From: Gammaproteobacteria bacterium | GTDB lineage: Bacteria > Pseudomonadota > Gammaproteobacteria > QNFN01 | Direction of reading: 5' to 3' | Assembly: GCA_003645555.1 (NCBI GenBank) | Contig: QNFN01000017.1 | Span: forward strand, 1-13,053 | DNA: 13,053 bases | In this document: piece after piece, positions 5,749 through 13,053 of the stretch | Layout: every line of letters begins with the position of its first letter | Numbering within the stretch: the stretch's first letter is position 1 | Program-made: the position numbers and the translations under genes | The notes under the pieces: generated by a model | Database searches by the model: none | The model's input: the letters and a program-made list of their open reading frames with translations, nothing else | What the model was told of the DNA's origin: nothing

Positions 5749-7662
5749 TCAGCGGCTGGCCGCGGTGAGCCCGATCTCGCGCACGGCCTGGTAGTCATTA
5801 TCCGCCTCGACCCCCTCGGCGACGATGTGGATGTCGAGCAGGTCGCCAAGTTCCTTCATCGCCTCGACCAGGCGGCGTTTCTCGCTGTCACTGCCGATAT
5901 TCTCGGTGTAGATTTTTGCGAGTCGGATGTAGTCGAGGTGGAACTCGTTGATCCGGTCCATCGGGATAAAGCGCGACTCAAAGCGCTTCAGTATCACCTT
6001 GGCACCGAGACGGTGCGCAAAGTCGATAAACGAGGTGAAGGCATTAAGGTCCTTGGTCGCGCCATAGGCGGTGACACTGAATACCACGTGTTGGGCCGCC
6101 TCGGCGTTTTTCTTCAGCAGATCGAAGAGCCCGGAGCGAAACTCATTGCTCGCCAGCGAGGCAAACGACAGGTTGACTGCCACATCGTGCTGAACCTGCC
6201 GGGCCGCGATGTACTCGACCACCAGGCGGACAACCGCCATATCGAAGGTGTGGATGCGACCGATGGACTCGGCGACGGAGACGAACGTTCCAATCGGCAA
6301 CGCCTCGCCGTCAGTATCGACCACCTGGGCCATCGCCTCCTCGATGACCAGCTCATCGGTGGCGCCCTCGGCCAGGGCGTAGGCCCGGGCGGAGAAGTCG
6401 ACCTCGAAGCGCTGCTCGTCGACGATCCTGGCAACCATCACCCGCCACTGGTCGAGATCGTGCGCATTGCCACTGTCGTCGCTGATGGCATAGCTGTTGA
6501 TGCCGATCAGTCGCGCCTTCTCATACGCCTCGGTCGCTGCCGAGACCATCGATGCCGTGGTGCCCTGCGGATCGAACGGCACGCCCCCGATATGCGCCAC
6601 GCTGACCTTGCCGCAGCGCTCCCCGAGCTGGTCAAGGTGAGTCACCATCCTGTCGCACAACGCTTCAGCCGCCGAACGTTCGCTGCACTCGGCGATCAGA
6701 ATGAACTCGGCACCGACGATACGATAGAGGAAATCACCAGCGAGTCCGGCGTCTTCCAGCGCCTGGCGTACGGCGGCAACGAAACTCTTGATGAATTCGT
6801 CGACTTCGTGGGTGCTATGCGTTTTGGCGAATTCACCAAGTTCGTCGACACGCAAAATGAAGATAAAGCCCTTGCCATCGGCCATGAAGCGCTGCTTCAT
6901 CTCCGTCTCGAAGGTGCCTTTCATCTCCAGTCCGGTCAGTTCGTCGGTCCGAACCCGGTTGCCGACATCCTCGAGGCGGGCGTTCAGATTGTGGATCACA
7001 CCCTCGATCTTGCCCGACATCAGGTTCATCGAACCCGCGACATTGCGGATTTCCGTGGTCCATGGAAGCGGTTCGATGGTATCGAACCTGCCGTCGGCGA
7101 TGCTCAATGCGAGTTTCTCGATGCGACCCAGTGGAATCAGCACCAGTCGGACGATGAAGGCCAGCGCGGCGAAGAAAAACGCCAGTGCCATGGCTGAGTA
7201 AGTGAGTGTCCTTTGCGCCTGTTCCCACAGTTTGAGATAACCGAAACCGGGATGGACGGTGACATGAACGGTACCGCCAATGGTCCAACCGGTGCTGATC
7301 TCGCTGCTGGCCACGGCCGTCTCCATCGGCAACAACTCAACGAACCAGGCAGGCACCTCTTCGAAGGTCCGGGGGTTGGTCTTGCGAACGAGTTCCCGAC
7401 CACCGGCACTCTCGAGCAGGATCTCGAGGTAGTAACCACGATCGAAGATACTGTTGATCATGGTCTCGAGAATAGTGTCGTCCTCATCGTTGAGATAAGG
7501 GCTCAACGACAACCCGAGCGAGGTGGCGGTATCCTGTGCAGTTATTTCTGATTCTACTTGAAGATAACTCTTTATATTGTTAATACTTATATAAAAATTA
7601 AGTGCAAATATCGCCAAGAACATCAGCGAGATCAGCAGCATCAACTGTTTCGAAAGAGTCAT
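5749..7662 (-). CDS. LapD-like membrane protein with degenerate GGDEF and EAL domains
   Basis: A 637-residue protein with LapD topology. TM1 (about 7-26) is followed by a LapD/MoxY-type periplasmic domain (for example TATSLGLSLSPYLNDE, SIFDRGYYLEI, VPAWFVELLP, VHPGFGYLKLWEQA), TM2 (about 155-175), HAMP, a degenerate GGDEF domain (about 235-395) and an EAL-like domain (about 405-637). The GGDEF signature reads VGAEF (316-320) and the EAL signature is EEAM, so neither cyclase nor phosphodiesterase activity is expected. The segment near EGVEADNDY is retained. LapD proteins bind c-di-GMP and sequester the periplasmic protease LapG to control surface adhesin release. No LapG or adhesin gene is in the window, so that partner is inferred only. 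The C-terminus stops about 20 residues early for an EAL domain. It converges with the hybrid kinase, leaving 2 nt between stop codons. Confidence 0.85.
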   Translation of the reverse strand: MTLSKQLMLLISLMFLAIFALNFYISINNIKSYLQVESEITAQDTATSLGLSLSPYLNDEDDTILETMINSIFDRGYYLEILLESAGGRELVRKTNPRTFEEVPAWFVELLPMETAVASSEISTGWTIGGTVHVTVHPGFGYLKLWEQAQRTLTYSAMALAFFFAALAFIVRLVLIPLGRIEKLALSIADGRFDTIEPLPWTTEIRNVAGSMNLMSGKIEGVIHNLNARLEDVGNRVRTDELTGLEMKGTFETEMKQRFMADGKGFIFILRVDELGEFAKTHSTHEVDEFIKSFVAAVRQALEDAGLAGDFLYRIVGAEFILIAECSERSAAEALCDRMVTHLDQLGERCGKVSVAHIGGVPFDPQGTTASMVSAATEAYEKARLIGINSYAISDDSGNAHDLDQWRVMVARIVDEQRFEVDFSARAYALAEGATDELVIEEAMAQVVDTDGEALPIGTFVSVAESIGRIHTFDMAVVRLVVEYIAARQVQHDVAVNLSFASLASNEFRSGLFDLLKKNAEAAQHVVFSVTAYGATKDLNAFTSFIDFAHRLGAKVILKRFESRFIPMDRINEFHLDYIRLAKIYTENIGSDSEKRRLVEAMKELGDLLDIHIVAEGVEADNDYQAVREIGLTAASR

Positions 7663-7823
7663 GTTTCCAGCTCCGGCAGAACGTCGGTTCCACAGAGTTT
7701 AGACCCGGAAGCCCCTCCCGCGCAGCCGGGCCGTGCCCAGGGCCAATCCGGTACCTTGTCGCTGGCCATTCCTGCCGCCACTATGGCAAGGAAGCAAACC
7801 GTCAACACCACCTGGAATCCGCC
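7663..7823. other. Divergent intergenic region, no firm promoter identified
   Basis: This 161-bp stretch separates the divergent LapD-like and dehydratase genes and should hold both promoters. The best forward match is TTGTCG (7756-7761), 17 bp, CACTAT (7779-7784), but the -10 box fits poorly. No convincing dyad operator was seen. Confidence 0.3.
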
Positions 7824-9347
7824 ATGCGCCTTCTGACCGACAACCCGATCATCCGCCTCAACCAGGCCGATGACGTCGTCATCGCCCGCGTCAGCCTGCC
7901 CGCGGGTACTGACCTCCCCGGCGAAGGAATACGCACCACCGCGACCGTACCCGCCGGCCACAAGGTCGCCACACGCGCCATCGCCCCGAACGAGACGGTA
8001 CTGCGCTACAACCAGGTCATCGGCCTCGCCACCATGCCGATCGCTCCGGGCGACCACGTCCACACCCACAACCTGGCGATGGGCGACTTCGAACGCGATT
8101 ACGCCTACAGCGCCGAGTATGTGCCGACCACACCGGTGGACGACCCGGTGACGTTCATGGGCATCCGCCGCGACGACGGCCGCGTGGCGACGCGCAACTA
8201 CCTCGGCGTACTCTCCAGCGTGAACTGCTCGGCGCATGTCTGCCGGCTGATCGCCGAGCGCTGCGACGAACTCCTCACCGACTACCCCGGCATCGACGGT
8301 ATCGTGCCGATCCAGCACAAGACCGGCTGCTGCATGAACGCCGATGGTGAACCGATCGACGTCCTGCGACGCACCATTGGCGGCTTCGCCATCCACCCCA
8401 ATTTCCATTCGGTACTGCTGGTCGGCCTTGGCTGCGAGGTCAACCAGATCGACACCCTGCTCAGCGCCCAGGGACTCACGCAGTCGGACCAGCTCAGGGC
8501 GTTCACCATCCAGGAGAGCGGTGGCACCCGCAAGACCATCGAACGCGGCGTGGCGTTGCTGCGCGAGATGCTGCCCGACGCCAACCGCGTCATGCGTGAA
8601 CCGGTCCCGGCCAGTGCCCTGGTCGTCGGCCTCGAGTGCGGCGGCTCCGACGGCTACTCCGGTATCTCGGCCAATCCGGCGCTTGGAGCCGCGGTCGACG
8701 AGTTGGTGTGCCACGGCGGCACTGCCATCCTCTCCGAGACCCCGGAGATTTACGGTGCCGAGCACCTGCTGACCCGCCGCGCCGTCACGCGCGAAGTGGG
8801 CGAAAAGCTGATCAAGCGCATCCACTGGTGGGAGGACTACACCGCACGGCTCAACGGAGAAATGAACAACAACCCGACCCCGGGCAACAAGACCGGCGGC
8901 CTGACCACCATCCTCGAAAAGTCGCTCGGTGCCGTAGCCAAGGGCGGTACCACCGGCCTGATGGATGTCTACGAGTACGCCGAGCAGGTCACGGCGAAGG
9001 GCTTCGTCTTCATGGACACGCCAGGTTACGACCCGGTGTCGATCACCGGCCAGGTCGCCGGCGGCGCCAACTTGGTCTGTTTCACCACCGGCCGCGGCTC
9101 GGCCTACGGTTGCAAGCCGGCGCCGAGCCTCAAGCTGGCGACCAACAGCGCGCTGTTCGCCAGGCAGGAAGAGGACATGGACATCAACTGCGGCAGCGTC
9201 GTCGACGGCACCGAAAGCATCGAGCAAAGCGGGCAGAAAATCTTCGACATGATGCTGCGGGTTGCCTCGGGCGAGCAGACCAAGAGCGAGTTGTTCGGCT
9301 ACGGTGCCGACGAATTCGCGCCGTGGGTGCTGGGGCCGACGATGTAG
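7824..9347 (+). CDS. UxaA/GarD-family sugar-acid dehydratase (altronate or galactarate dehydratase)
   Basis: A 507-residue enzyme of the altronate/galactarate dehydratase family, which removes water from aldonic or aldaric acids to give 2-keto-3-deoxy products in hexuronate or galactarate breakdown in the cytoplasm, using a divalent metal such as iron. An N-terminal SAF domain (about residues 1-95) precedes the catalytic part (GIRRDDGRVATRNYLGVLSS, QHKTGCC, LVGLGCEVNQ, LECGGSDGYSGISANPALG, SETPEIYGAEHLL, GNKTGGLTTILEKSLGA, CFTTGRGSAYGCKPAPSLKL). The length is close to E. coli UxaA (495) and GarD (523); the substrate cannot be decided here. The frame is open back to 7602, but the ATG at 7824 starts where family similarity begins; its ribosome site is weak. 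No uronate transporter, kinase or aldolase gene is adjacent, so its pathway context lies elsewhere. Confidence 0.9.
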   Translation: MRLLTDNPIIRLNQADDVVIARVSLPAGTDLPGEGIRTTATVPAGHKVATRAIAPNETVLRYNQVIGLATMPIAPGDHVHTHNLAMGDFERDYAYSAEYVPTTPVDDPVTFMGIRRDDGRVATRNYLGVLSSVNCSAHVCRLIAERCDELLTDYPGIDGIVPIQHKTGCCMNADGEPIDVLRRTIGGFAIHPNFHSVLLVGLGCEVNQIDTLLSAQGLTQSDQLRAFTIQESGGTRKTIERGVALLREMLPDANRVMREPVPASALVVGLECGGSDGYSGISANPALGAAVDELVCHGGTAILSETPEIYGAEHLLTRRAVTREVGEKLIKRIHWWEDYTARLNGEMNNNPTPGNKTGGLTTILEKSLGAVAKGGTTGLMDVYEYAEQVTAKGFVFMDTPGYDPVSITGQVAGGANLVCFTTGRGSAYGCKPAPSLKLATNSALFARQEEDMDINCGSVVDGTESIEQSGQKIFDMMLRVASGEQTKSELFGYGADEFAPWVLGPTM

Positions 9348-9383
9348 AGAAATTACCGCACCCTGGTAGACCGTCCACCAACA

Positions 9384-9410
9384 TGACCGGTCAGACCTGG
9401 CTGGTCAGAC
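9384..9410. repeat. GGTC/GACC-rich palindrome cluster between convergent genes
   Basis: TGACCGGTCA (9384-9393) is a perfect 10-bp palindrome. GGTCAGAC occurs at 9389-9396 and again at 9403-9410, and TGACC (9384-9388) can also pair with GGTCA (9403-9407). The cluster lies in the 78-bp gap between the convergent dehydratase and channel genes and might help end transcription, but it has no U-run. Confidence 0.25.
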
Positions 9411-9425
9411 GCTCGCGTTTCCGCT

Positions 9426-9863
9426 TCACTCGTTGCGCATCTTCATAATGGGTTTCTTCAGCGCATCCTGCAGCGCCGCGAGCACCATCGCGGTAGTGAC
9501 ACCGATCATAAGCACGCCGTTGACCGCCTCGAGCGGACCAAGCAGCTTGTGCTTATCGGACATGACAAAGTCACCGTAACCGAGCGTCGCGAAATTCACC
9601 ATCGAGTGATAGAAGGCCTCGTGGAAATCCGCGAACTCGCCGAGCAGCAGGAACAGCATGGCCCAGATCGCCACCTGGCTCAGGTTCCCGACCACCAGGA
9701 TCACCATCACGCTGGTAAGCACCAACAGGCTCGACCAGAACGAGTCGTCCTTGATGCGGTGTTCGTGACGGACGTAGAAGCGCATCGCGTAGACGACCAG
9801 TATCGCCTGCAACAGCAGGCAGAGCACCATCGTCGGCAGGCCCCAGATCAGGTTCTCCAGCAT
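9426..9863 (-). CDS. Small potassium-channel-like membrane protein (Ion_trans_2 type)
   Basis: A 145-residue inner-membrane protein with the pore region of two-TM potassium channels: FYHSMVNFATLGYGD, with filter TLGYGD at residues 93-98, followed by a hydrophobic helix (about 112-133). Two further hydrophobic stretches precede it (about 5-28 and 45-75), so there is one more TM segment than in a minimal KcsA-like subunit. There is no RCK/TrkA_N or cyclic-nucleotide domain; the protein ends soon after the last helix in KKPIMKMRNE. Four subunits would be expected to form a pore. The ATG at 9861-9863 is 2 nt beyond the stop of the upstream DUF2955 gene and has GGAGG just upstream, inside that gene. 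The frame stays open to 10475, but that extension is antisense noise over the DUF2955 gene. It is the last gene of the efflux-like operon; its role there is unknown. Confidence 0.82.
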   Translation of the reverse strand: MLENLIWGLPTMVLCLLLQAILVVYAMRFYVRHEHRIKDDSFWSSLLVLTSVMVILVVGNLSQVAIWAMLFLLLGEFADFHEAFYHSMVNFATLGYGDFVMSDKHKLLGPLEAVNGVLMIGVTTAMVLAALQDALKKPIMKMRNE

Positions 9864-9865
9864 GA

Positions 9866-10906
9866 CTAAACCTCCATGGCTCGAGCGCCGTGGGAAACGT
9901 AGTGGTCTCTCCGCTTCCGCCACCGTTCCAGCAGATAGACCGCCAGCCAGGCGTAAAGCGTCACCGCGATGAACAGTCCCAGGCGCACGGCGAACGCGGA
10001 CATGACGTCCTTGCCGTTGGCACTGTCCTGCACGGCAGGGCCAAGCAGGATCAGCATGGTGACGACGACGTTGATCCAGAACGAGGCCGGGTAGCGGGAG
10101 GGCACCACCCCGTAGATCCTGGCCGCGACGAAAACCATGCATGACAGCATCAGCCAGAAGAACATCCACAGGTTGGGCAGGATGCTCAACAGCATCCAGA
10201 ACAGCACCGAGAACACGCCTGCCAGGAAGGTCGAACCGACCAGCTCCCGACCGGCGCTGCGCGCATCGACCACGGAGCTCTGCTGGCTCAGTGAGACCGA
10301 CTTCATGATGATGGCCAGGTACATGGTCGGGTTGGTCAGGGCCAGCAGGTAGGCCGGCAGAACAATCAGGGTGCTGCGCATGGCGATCCACGAAGACTGC
10401 TCGGCGCCCGTTGCCTTGGTCTTGGGTGGAACCTTGGCAACGGCATCCTCGGGGAACCACGGGTAGACCACCCACTGGCAGATGATGGCCAGCCCGATAC
10501 CGAAAAGCAGGTCCTTGATCACCGTTGTGGCCAGCTGGTCGCTGACCGTGCCGGCGGCGGAGATCAGTGCGATACCGACGGTCAGGAACATGCCGACCAG
10601 CCCCTTGCCGAGGTTGACGGTCAGGTAGGCGCTGAAAAACAGCCCGACCGTGATGATCATCAACGCCGAAACGGGGTACTGGAGCAGCAGCGGGATCAGC
10701 AAAACGCCGATGCTGGGCGATATCGCGACCAGCAGCGTCAGGCCTATGAGGGCTTTCAGGCGCATCGGGGGACCGGGCGTGGCGCAGAGGATCACCGCGA
10801 ACACCGGGGCCAGAAAGGGCAGCGCCATTGGCAACACGTAACCAAGAGCCAGCGACAACGCCACGGTCAGGCTCAACCTGAAGACGCGCCGTGCCTGGAT
10901 ATGCAT
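9866..10906 (-). CDS. DUF2955/FUSC-like inner membrane protein of an efflux system
   Basis: A 346-residue polytopic membrane protein with about nine to ten hydrophobic segments in two blocks, about residues 10-150 and 175-325. Segments such as APVFAVILCATPGPPMRLKA, VVDARSAGRELVGSTFLAGV and a basic tail (ERWRKRRDHY) fit the DUF2955 branch of the FUSC/aromatic-acid exporter-like proteins, which are found next to HlyD-type fusion proteins. It would be the inner-membrane pump component working with the upstream membrane fusion protein and outer membrane factor; the substrate is not known. The ATG at 10904-10906 is chosen over the longer open frame reaching 11113 because it lies 17 nt after the fusion-protein stop, with GGGAG/GCAGG upstream, and begins a typical amphipathic entry MHIQARRVFRLSL. 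Its stop at 9866 nearly abuts the channel gene. Confidence 0.82.
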   Translation of the reverse strand: MHIQARRVFRLSLTVALSLALGYVLPMALPFLAPVFAVILCATPGPPMRLKALIGLTLLVAISPSIGVLLIPLLLQYPVSALMIITVGLFFSAYLTVNLGKGLVGMFLTVGIALISAAGTVSDQLATTVIKDLLFGIGLAIICQWVVYPWFPEDAVAKVPPKTKATGAEQSSWIAMRSTLIVLPAYLLALTNPTMYLAIIMKSVSLSQQSSVVDARSAGRELVGSTFLAGVFSVLFWMLLSILPNLWMFFWLMLSCMVFVAARIYGVVPSRYPASFWINVVVTMLILLGPAVQDSANGKDVMSAFAVRLGLFIAVTLYAWLAVYLLERWRKRRDHYVSHGARAMEV

Positions 10907-10923
10907 GCCGGCCTGCTCCCTGC

Positions 10924-12108
10924 TCAGTAGGCGTAAGAGAGCCAGCTGAGCATGCGGATGTACCACCTGCCGAGCGTTTCCAGCAGTGCGGACTGACCGG
11001 TGTAGGCGATCACCGAGACCTGGCCACCCACGCGGGCCTGGCCGCGCAGTCGCGGATCCTGGCTGAAGTCGAAGCCGATCACCACCGGGAAGCGCTGGGA
11101 CTGGCGCAGCCAATCACGGTTGTTCTGGATGGTCGGCAGGGTGCCTGGGGGCGGGGCCTGCCCGGCGCTGATCCCAAGACCGATGCTGCGCACCTCGCCT
11201 GCGAACACCGCGCCCGGCAGCGAATCGAAGATGATCTCCACCGGGCTGCCCGGCGCGAGGTGGCCGAGGTTGTTCTCGGTGAACTCGGCGTTGATCCAGA
11301 CGTCGTGGATGGCGATCAACGTCACCACCGGGCTGCCGGTCCCGGCGAAACGACCGACGTCGGCCCGCAGGTCGGAGACGACGCCACTCGACGGCGCTCG
11401 GACAACGGTACGGTCGAGATCGAGCTGCGCCTTCTCCTGCGCGCTCAACGCCGTCTTCAGGATGGCGTTGTCCTCCTCGTCACCGCCCATCTGCTCGATG
11501 GCGCGTTCGATGTTGGCCTCGGCGGCATCGACCTGGGCCCGTGCCGCAGCATAGGAGGCCTGGGCCATCTCCAGGCGCCGGACCGAGATGGCACCCGGAT
11601 CCTCTTTATGAAGACGCTCAAGGCGGTTGGCATCCTTTTCCGCCTTGGTGCGATTGGCCTGCGCGACACGCAGCTGGGCTCGTGCCGCATCGACCGACGC
11701 ACTGCCGGCCCCGACCTGGCGCTGGGCATTCTCGAAATCGGACTCCGCCCGGTCGAGGGCGATCTGGTACTGGGTCGGATCGATCTGGAACAGCGGCTGT
11801 CCCGCCTCCACCTCCTGGTCGTTGCGGATCCACACCTCCCTGACGATACCGGCCACCTCCGGAGCCACGCCGATGACGAACCCCTGCAGACGTGCCTGAC
11901 GCGTGTACGGTGTGAAGCGGTCGGCCAGCAGGTACCAGGTCAGGCTGAGGGCGATAACCAGCAGGACCAGGCGGGCGCCCCGGTTGACCGACTTCGCGGC
12001 ACGTTCATCCTTGGGCGCCGGGGTCGACTCGGCAGCCTTGGTGGGCTCACCGTCCGCCTGCGCCACCGGTTCCGGCTGTTCCTCGGGATGGGGATCTCGT
12101 TCACTCAT
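10924..12108 (-). CDS. HlyD/EmrA-type membrane fusion protein of an efflux system
   Basis: A 394-residue periplasmic adaptor anchored in the inner membrane. An acidic, Pro-rich cytoplasmic N-tail (1-40) precedes one TM helix (about 46-62). A barrel-sandwich/lipoyl half (APEVAGIVREVWIRNDQEVE, then GQPLFQIDP) is followed by a long helical hairpin (about 113-235, rich in Ala, Gln, Glu) and the second lipoyl half (LDRTVVRAPSSGVVSDLRAD). A beta-barrel region (VWINAEFTENNLGHLAPGSP) and a C-terminal part ending in LSWLSYAY complete it. This is the EmrA/AaeA/YibH pattern, bridging an inner-membrane pump and a TolC-like channel. The ATG at 12106-12108 overlaps the end of the outer membrane factor gene by 8 nt (ATGAGTGA arrangement), implying translational coupling. 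The DUF2955 gene follows 17 nt later and is its likely pump partner. Confidence 0.92.
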   Translation of the reverse strand: MSERDPHPEEQPEPVAQADGEPTKAAESTPAPKDERAAKSVNRGARLVLLVIALSLTWYLLADRFTPYTRQARLQGFVIGVAPEVAGIVREVWIRNDQEVEAGQPLFQIDPTQYQIALDRAESDFENAQRQVGAGSASVDAARAQLRVAQANRTKAEKDANRLERLHKEDPGAISVRRLEMAQASYAAARAQVDAAEANIERAIEQMGGDEEDNAILKTALSAQEKAQLDLDRTVVRAPSSGVVSDLRADVGRFAGTGSPVVTLIAIHDVWINAEFTENNLGHLAPGSPVEIIFDSLPGAVFAGEVRSIGLGISAGQAPPPGTLPTIQNNRDWLRQSQRFPVVIGFDFSQDPRLRGQARVGGQVSVIAYTGQSALLETLGRWYIRMLSWLSYAY

Positions 12109-13053
12109 GCATCGAAGCCTTGGTTGTGGGGGGCGATTCGGTTGAGGCGCTGCCCTCGGGCAGCGGCGCGGTCAGAAGTTCACCCCAGTCGGTGCGCTGC
12201 TGCATGGTCTCGCGGACATCGCCCGGAACCCACTGCTCCACGGGCGTATCCGACCAGCCACCGCCGAGCGCCTTGTACAGGGCGATCACGGCACTGACAT
12301 GGCTGCCCTGGTTGACCAGGTTGCGCTCGTCCTGGGTGGCTGAGGCACGCTGTGCGTCGAGCACCCTCTGGAAGTCGGCATAGCCCTCGCGGTAGCGTGA
12401 GTTGGCCAGTTCCAGCGAACGCCTGGAGGCCTTCACGCTCTCGCCCAGGATCTGCCGTTGCTCGTCGGTCTTGACGATGCTGACCATGGCATCGTCGATC
12501 TCGCGTGCGGCCTGCAGCACACTCTGCTGGTAGCCTTCGATCAGTTGCTGCAGCCTGGCATCCTGCACGCGCACGTTGTTGGTGATACGCCCGTAGGCGA
12601 AGACGTTCCATGACAGTGCCGGACCCAAGCCAAGGGTACCAACATCAGGGCTGCCATTGAGAGAACTGCCCGACCAGCCGATGGTCCCCAGCAGCGAGAT
12701 CGACGGGTAGAAGTCGGCTTCGGCGAGCCCTATCTGCGCCGATTGCGCGGCCACCTGCCACGCCGCGACGCGGATGTCGGGCCGGCGTAGCAGCAGGCTG
12801 GCCGGGATGGAATCCATGGCCGCCGAGTCAATGTTAGGCAACCGGCCGTACCGATCGGCGAGTTCAGGCAGGTCGCCAGGCGGACGGCCGAGCAGGGCGT
12901 CCAGGGCGTGTCGCACCTGGGTGAGCGTGATTTCGAGTTGGGGAATCGCCGACAGCGTCGACAGATACTGGGTTTTTGCTTGCTGCACGTCGAGTTCGGA
13001 GTTCGAGCCGCTGCTGTAGAGCCGCTCGGTAATCTCGAAACTGCGCTTCTGGA
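12101..13053 (-). CDS. NodT/TolC-family outer membrane efflux channel, 3' part
   Basis: The gene enters from the right edge, so the N-terminal portion (signal peptide, lipobox if any, first repeat) is missing and about 316 C-terminal residues are visible. The reading frame is open to the last base: residues LYSSGSNSELDVQQAKTQYL run straight through the GTG at 12986-12988, which is an internal Val and not a start. Visible family features include LRRPDIRVAAWQVAAQSAQIGLAEADFYPS, the SWNVFAYGRI and AAREIDDAMVS segments, the helical repeat around LANSRYREGYADFQRVLDAQ, and the terminal VIALYKALGGGWS typical of NodT-type factors. It forms the trimeric outer-membrane exit duct for the fusion protein encoded next. 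Its stop overlaps the start of that gene by 8 nt. It is the first visible gene of the operon; its promoter lies outside the window. Confidence 0.92.
   Translation of the reverse strand, partial: QKRSFEITERLYSSGSNSELDVQQAKTQYLSTLSAIPQLEITLTQVRHALDALLGRPPGDLPELADRYGRLPNIDSAAMDSIPASLLLRRPDIRVAAWQVAAQSAQIGLAEADFYPSISLLGTIGWSGSSLNGSPDVGTLGLGPALSWNVFAYGRITNNVRVQDARLQQLIEGYQQSVLQAAREIDDAMVSIVKTDEQRQILGESVKASRRSLELANSRYREGYADFQRVLDAQRASATQDERNLVNQGSHVSAVIALYKALGGGWSDTPVEQWVPGDVRETMQQRTDWGELLTAPLPEGSASTESPPTTKASMHE

Noticed and set aside
5827..7197. Long open frame (456 codons) on the plus strand opposite the LapD-like gene
   Set aside because: It lies wholly antisense to a gene with clear domain similarity, and its sequence is low-complexity and not protein-family-like. 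Long antisense frames are expected in GC-rich DNA.
5749..7662. Active diguanylate cyclase or phosphodiesterase
   Set aside because: Both signature motifs are altered (VGAEF and EEAM), and the segment around RFESRF lacks the usual acidic metal ligands, so catalysis is unlikely.
7659..9227. Long open frame (522 codons) on the minus strand opposite the dehydratase
   Set aside because: Mirror frame of a well-supported enzyme gene; composition is typical of an antisense shadow (repeated Val/Asp/Gly/Ala) with no recognisable domain.
9426..10475. 349-codon version of the channel gene
   Set aside because: The first 204 codons run through the DUF2955 gene in another frame and look unlike protein; the ATG at 9863 has a good ribosome site and starts the hydrophobic protein.
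10891..12297. Long open frame (468 codons) on the plus strand opposite the membrane fusion protein gene
   Set aside because: Antisense to a clear HlyD/EmrA gene; Arg/Gly/His-rich with no domain pattern.
12101..12988. Outer membrane factor read as starting at the GTG at 12988
   Set aside because: The same frame continues to the window edge with typical NodT-family sequence before the GTG, so this Val is internal and the gene is partial.
1..13053. CRISPR array, tRNA or rRNA gene, intact transposase, integrase or toxin-antitoxin pair
   Set aside because: No regularly spaced repeats, cloverleaf-like sequences, rRNA motifs or matching protein motifs were seen in reading the window by eye.

Overview
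The window looks like chromosomal DNA of a GC-rich gammaproteobacterium. The evidence is strong G/C bias at third codon positions, MerR/MerF-type metal resistance, a LapD-like c-di-GMP receptor, a BarA-like hybrid kinase and a NodT-type outer-membrane channel operon. No species can be named from the sequence alone. No tRNA, rRNA, CRISPR array or intact transposase was seen.

Left part (1-1760): the 5' end of an unrecognised exported protein on the minus strand is followed by a short intergenic stretch holding a near-perfect 20-bp inverted repeat and a third copy of its core. Next comes a small mercury-type resistance module: a divergent MerR-family regulator and a MerF membrane transporter fused to a Cys-rich GDCCVxC domain. 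They are separated by a textbook MerR operator with a 19-bp promoter spacer. The MerF/GDCC junction carries an in-phase A AAA AAG heptamer followed by a -1-frame stop, arranged as in the dnaX frameshift site. A possible decayed gene and a candidate promoter fill 1413-1760.

Middle part (1770-7662): an orphan family-1 extracellular solute-binding protein lies just upstream of a hybrid histidine kinase (two TM segments, HAMP, HisKA, HATPase, degenerate receiver, intact receiver). No permease or ATPase genes accompany it, so the pair is most simply read as a ligand-sensing unit. Convergent to it, with only 2 nt between stop codons, is a LapD-type inner-membrane protein whose GGDEF and EAL domains are both degenerate, suggesting a c-di-GMP receptor rather than an enzyme.

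Right part (7824-13053): a UxaA/GarD-family sugar-acid dehydratase stands alone on the plus strand. Facing it on the minus strand is a compact four-gene operon read right to left: a NodT/TolC-type outer membrane factor (5' end outside the window), an EmrA/HlyD-type membrane fusion protein, a DUF2955/FUSC-like inner membrane protein and a small potassium-channel-like protein with a TLGYGD filter. The genes overlap or nearly abut, which suggests translational coupling and a tripartite envelope-spanning efflux system with an attached ion channel.
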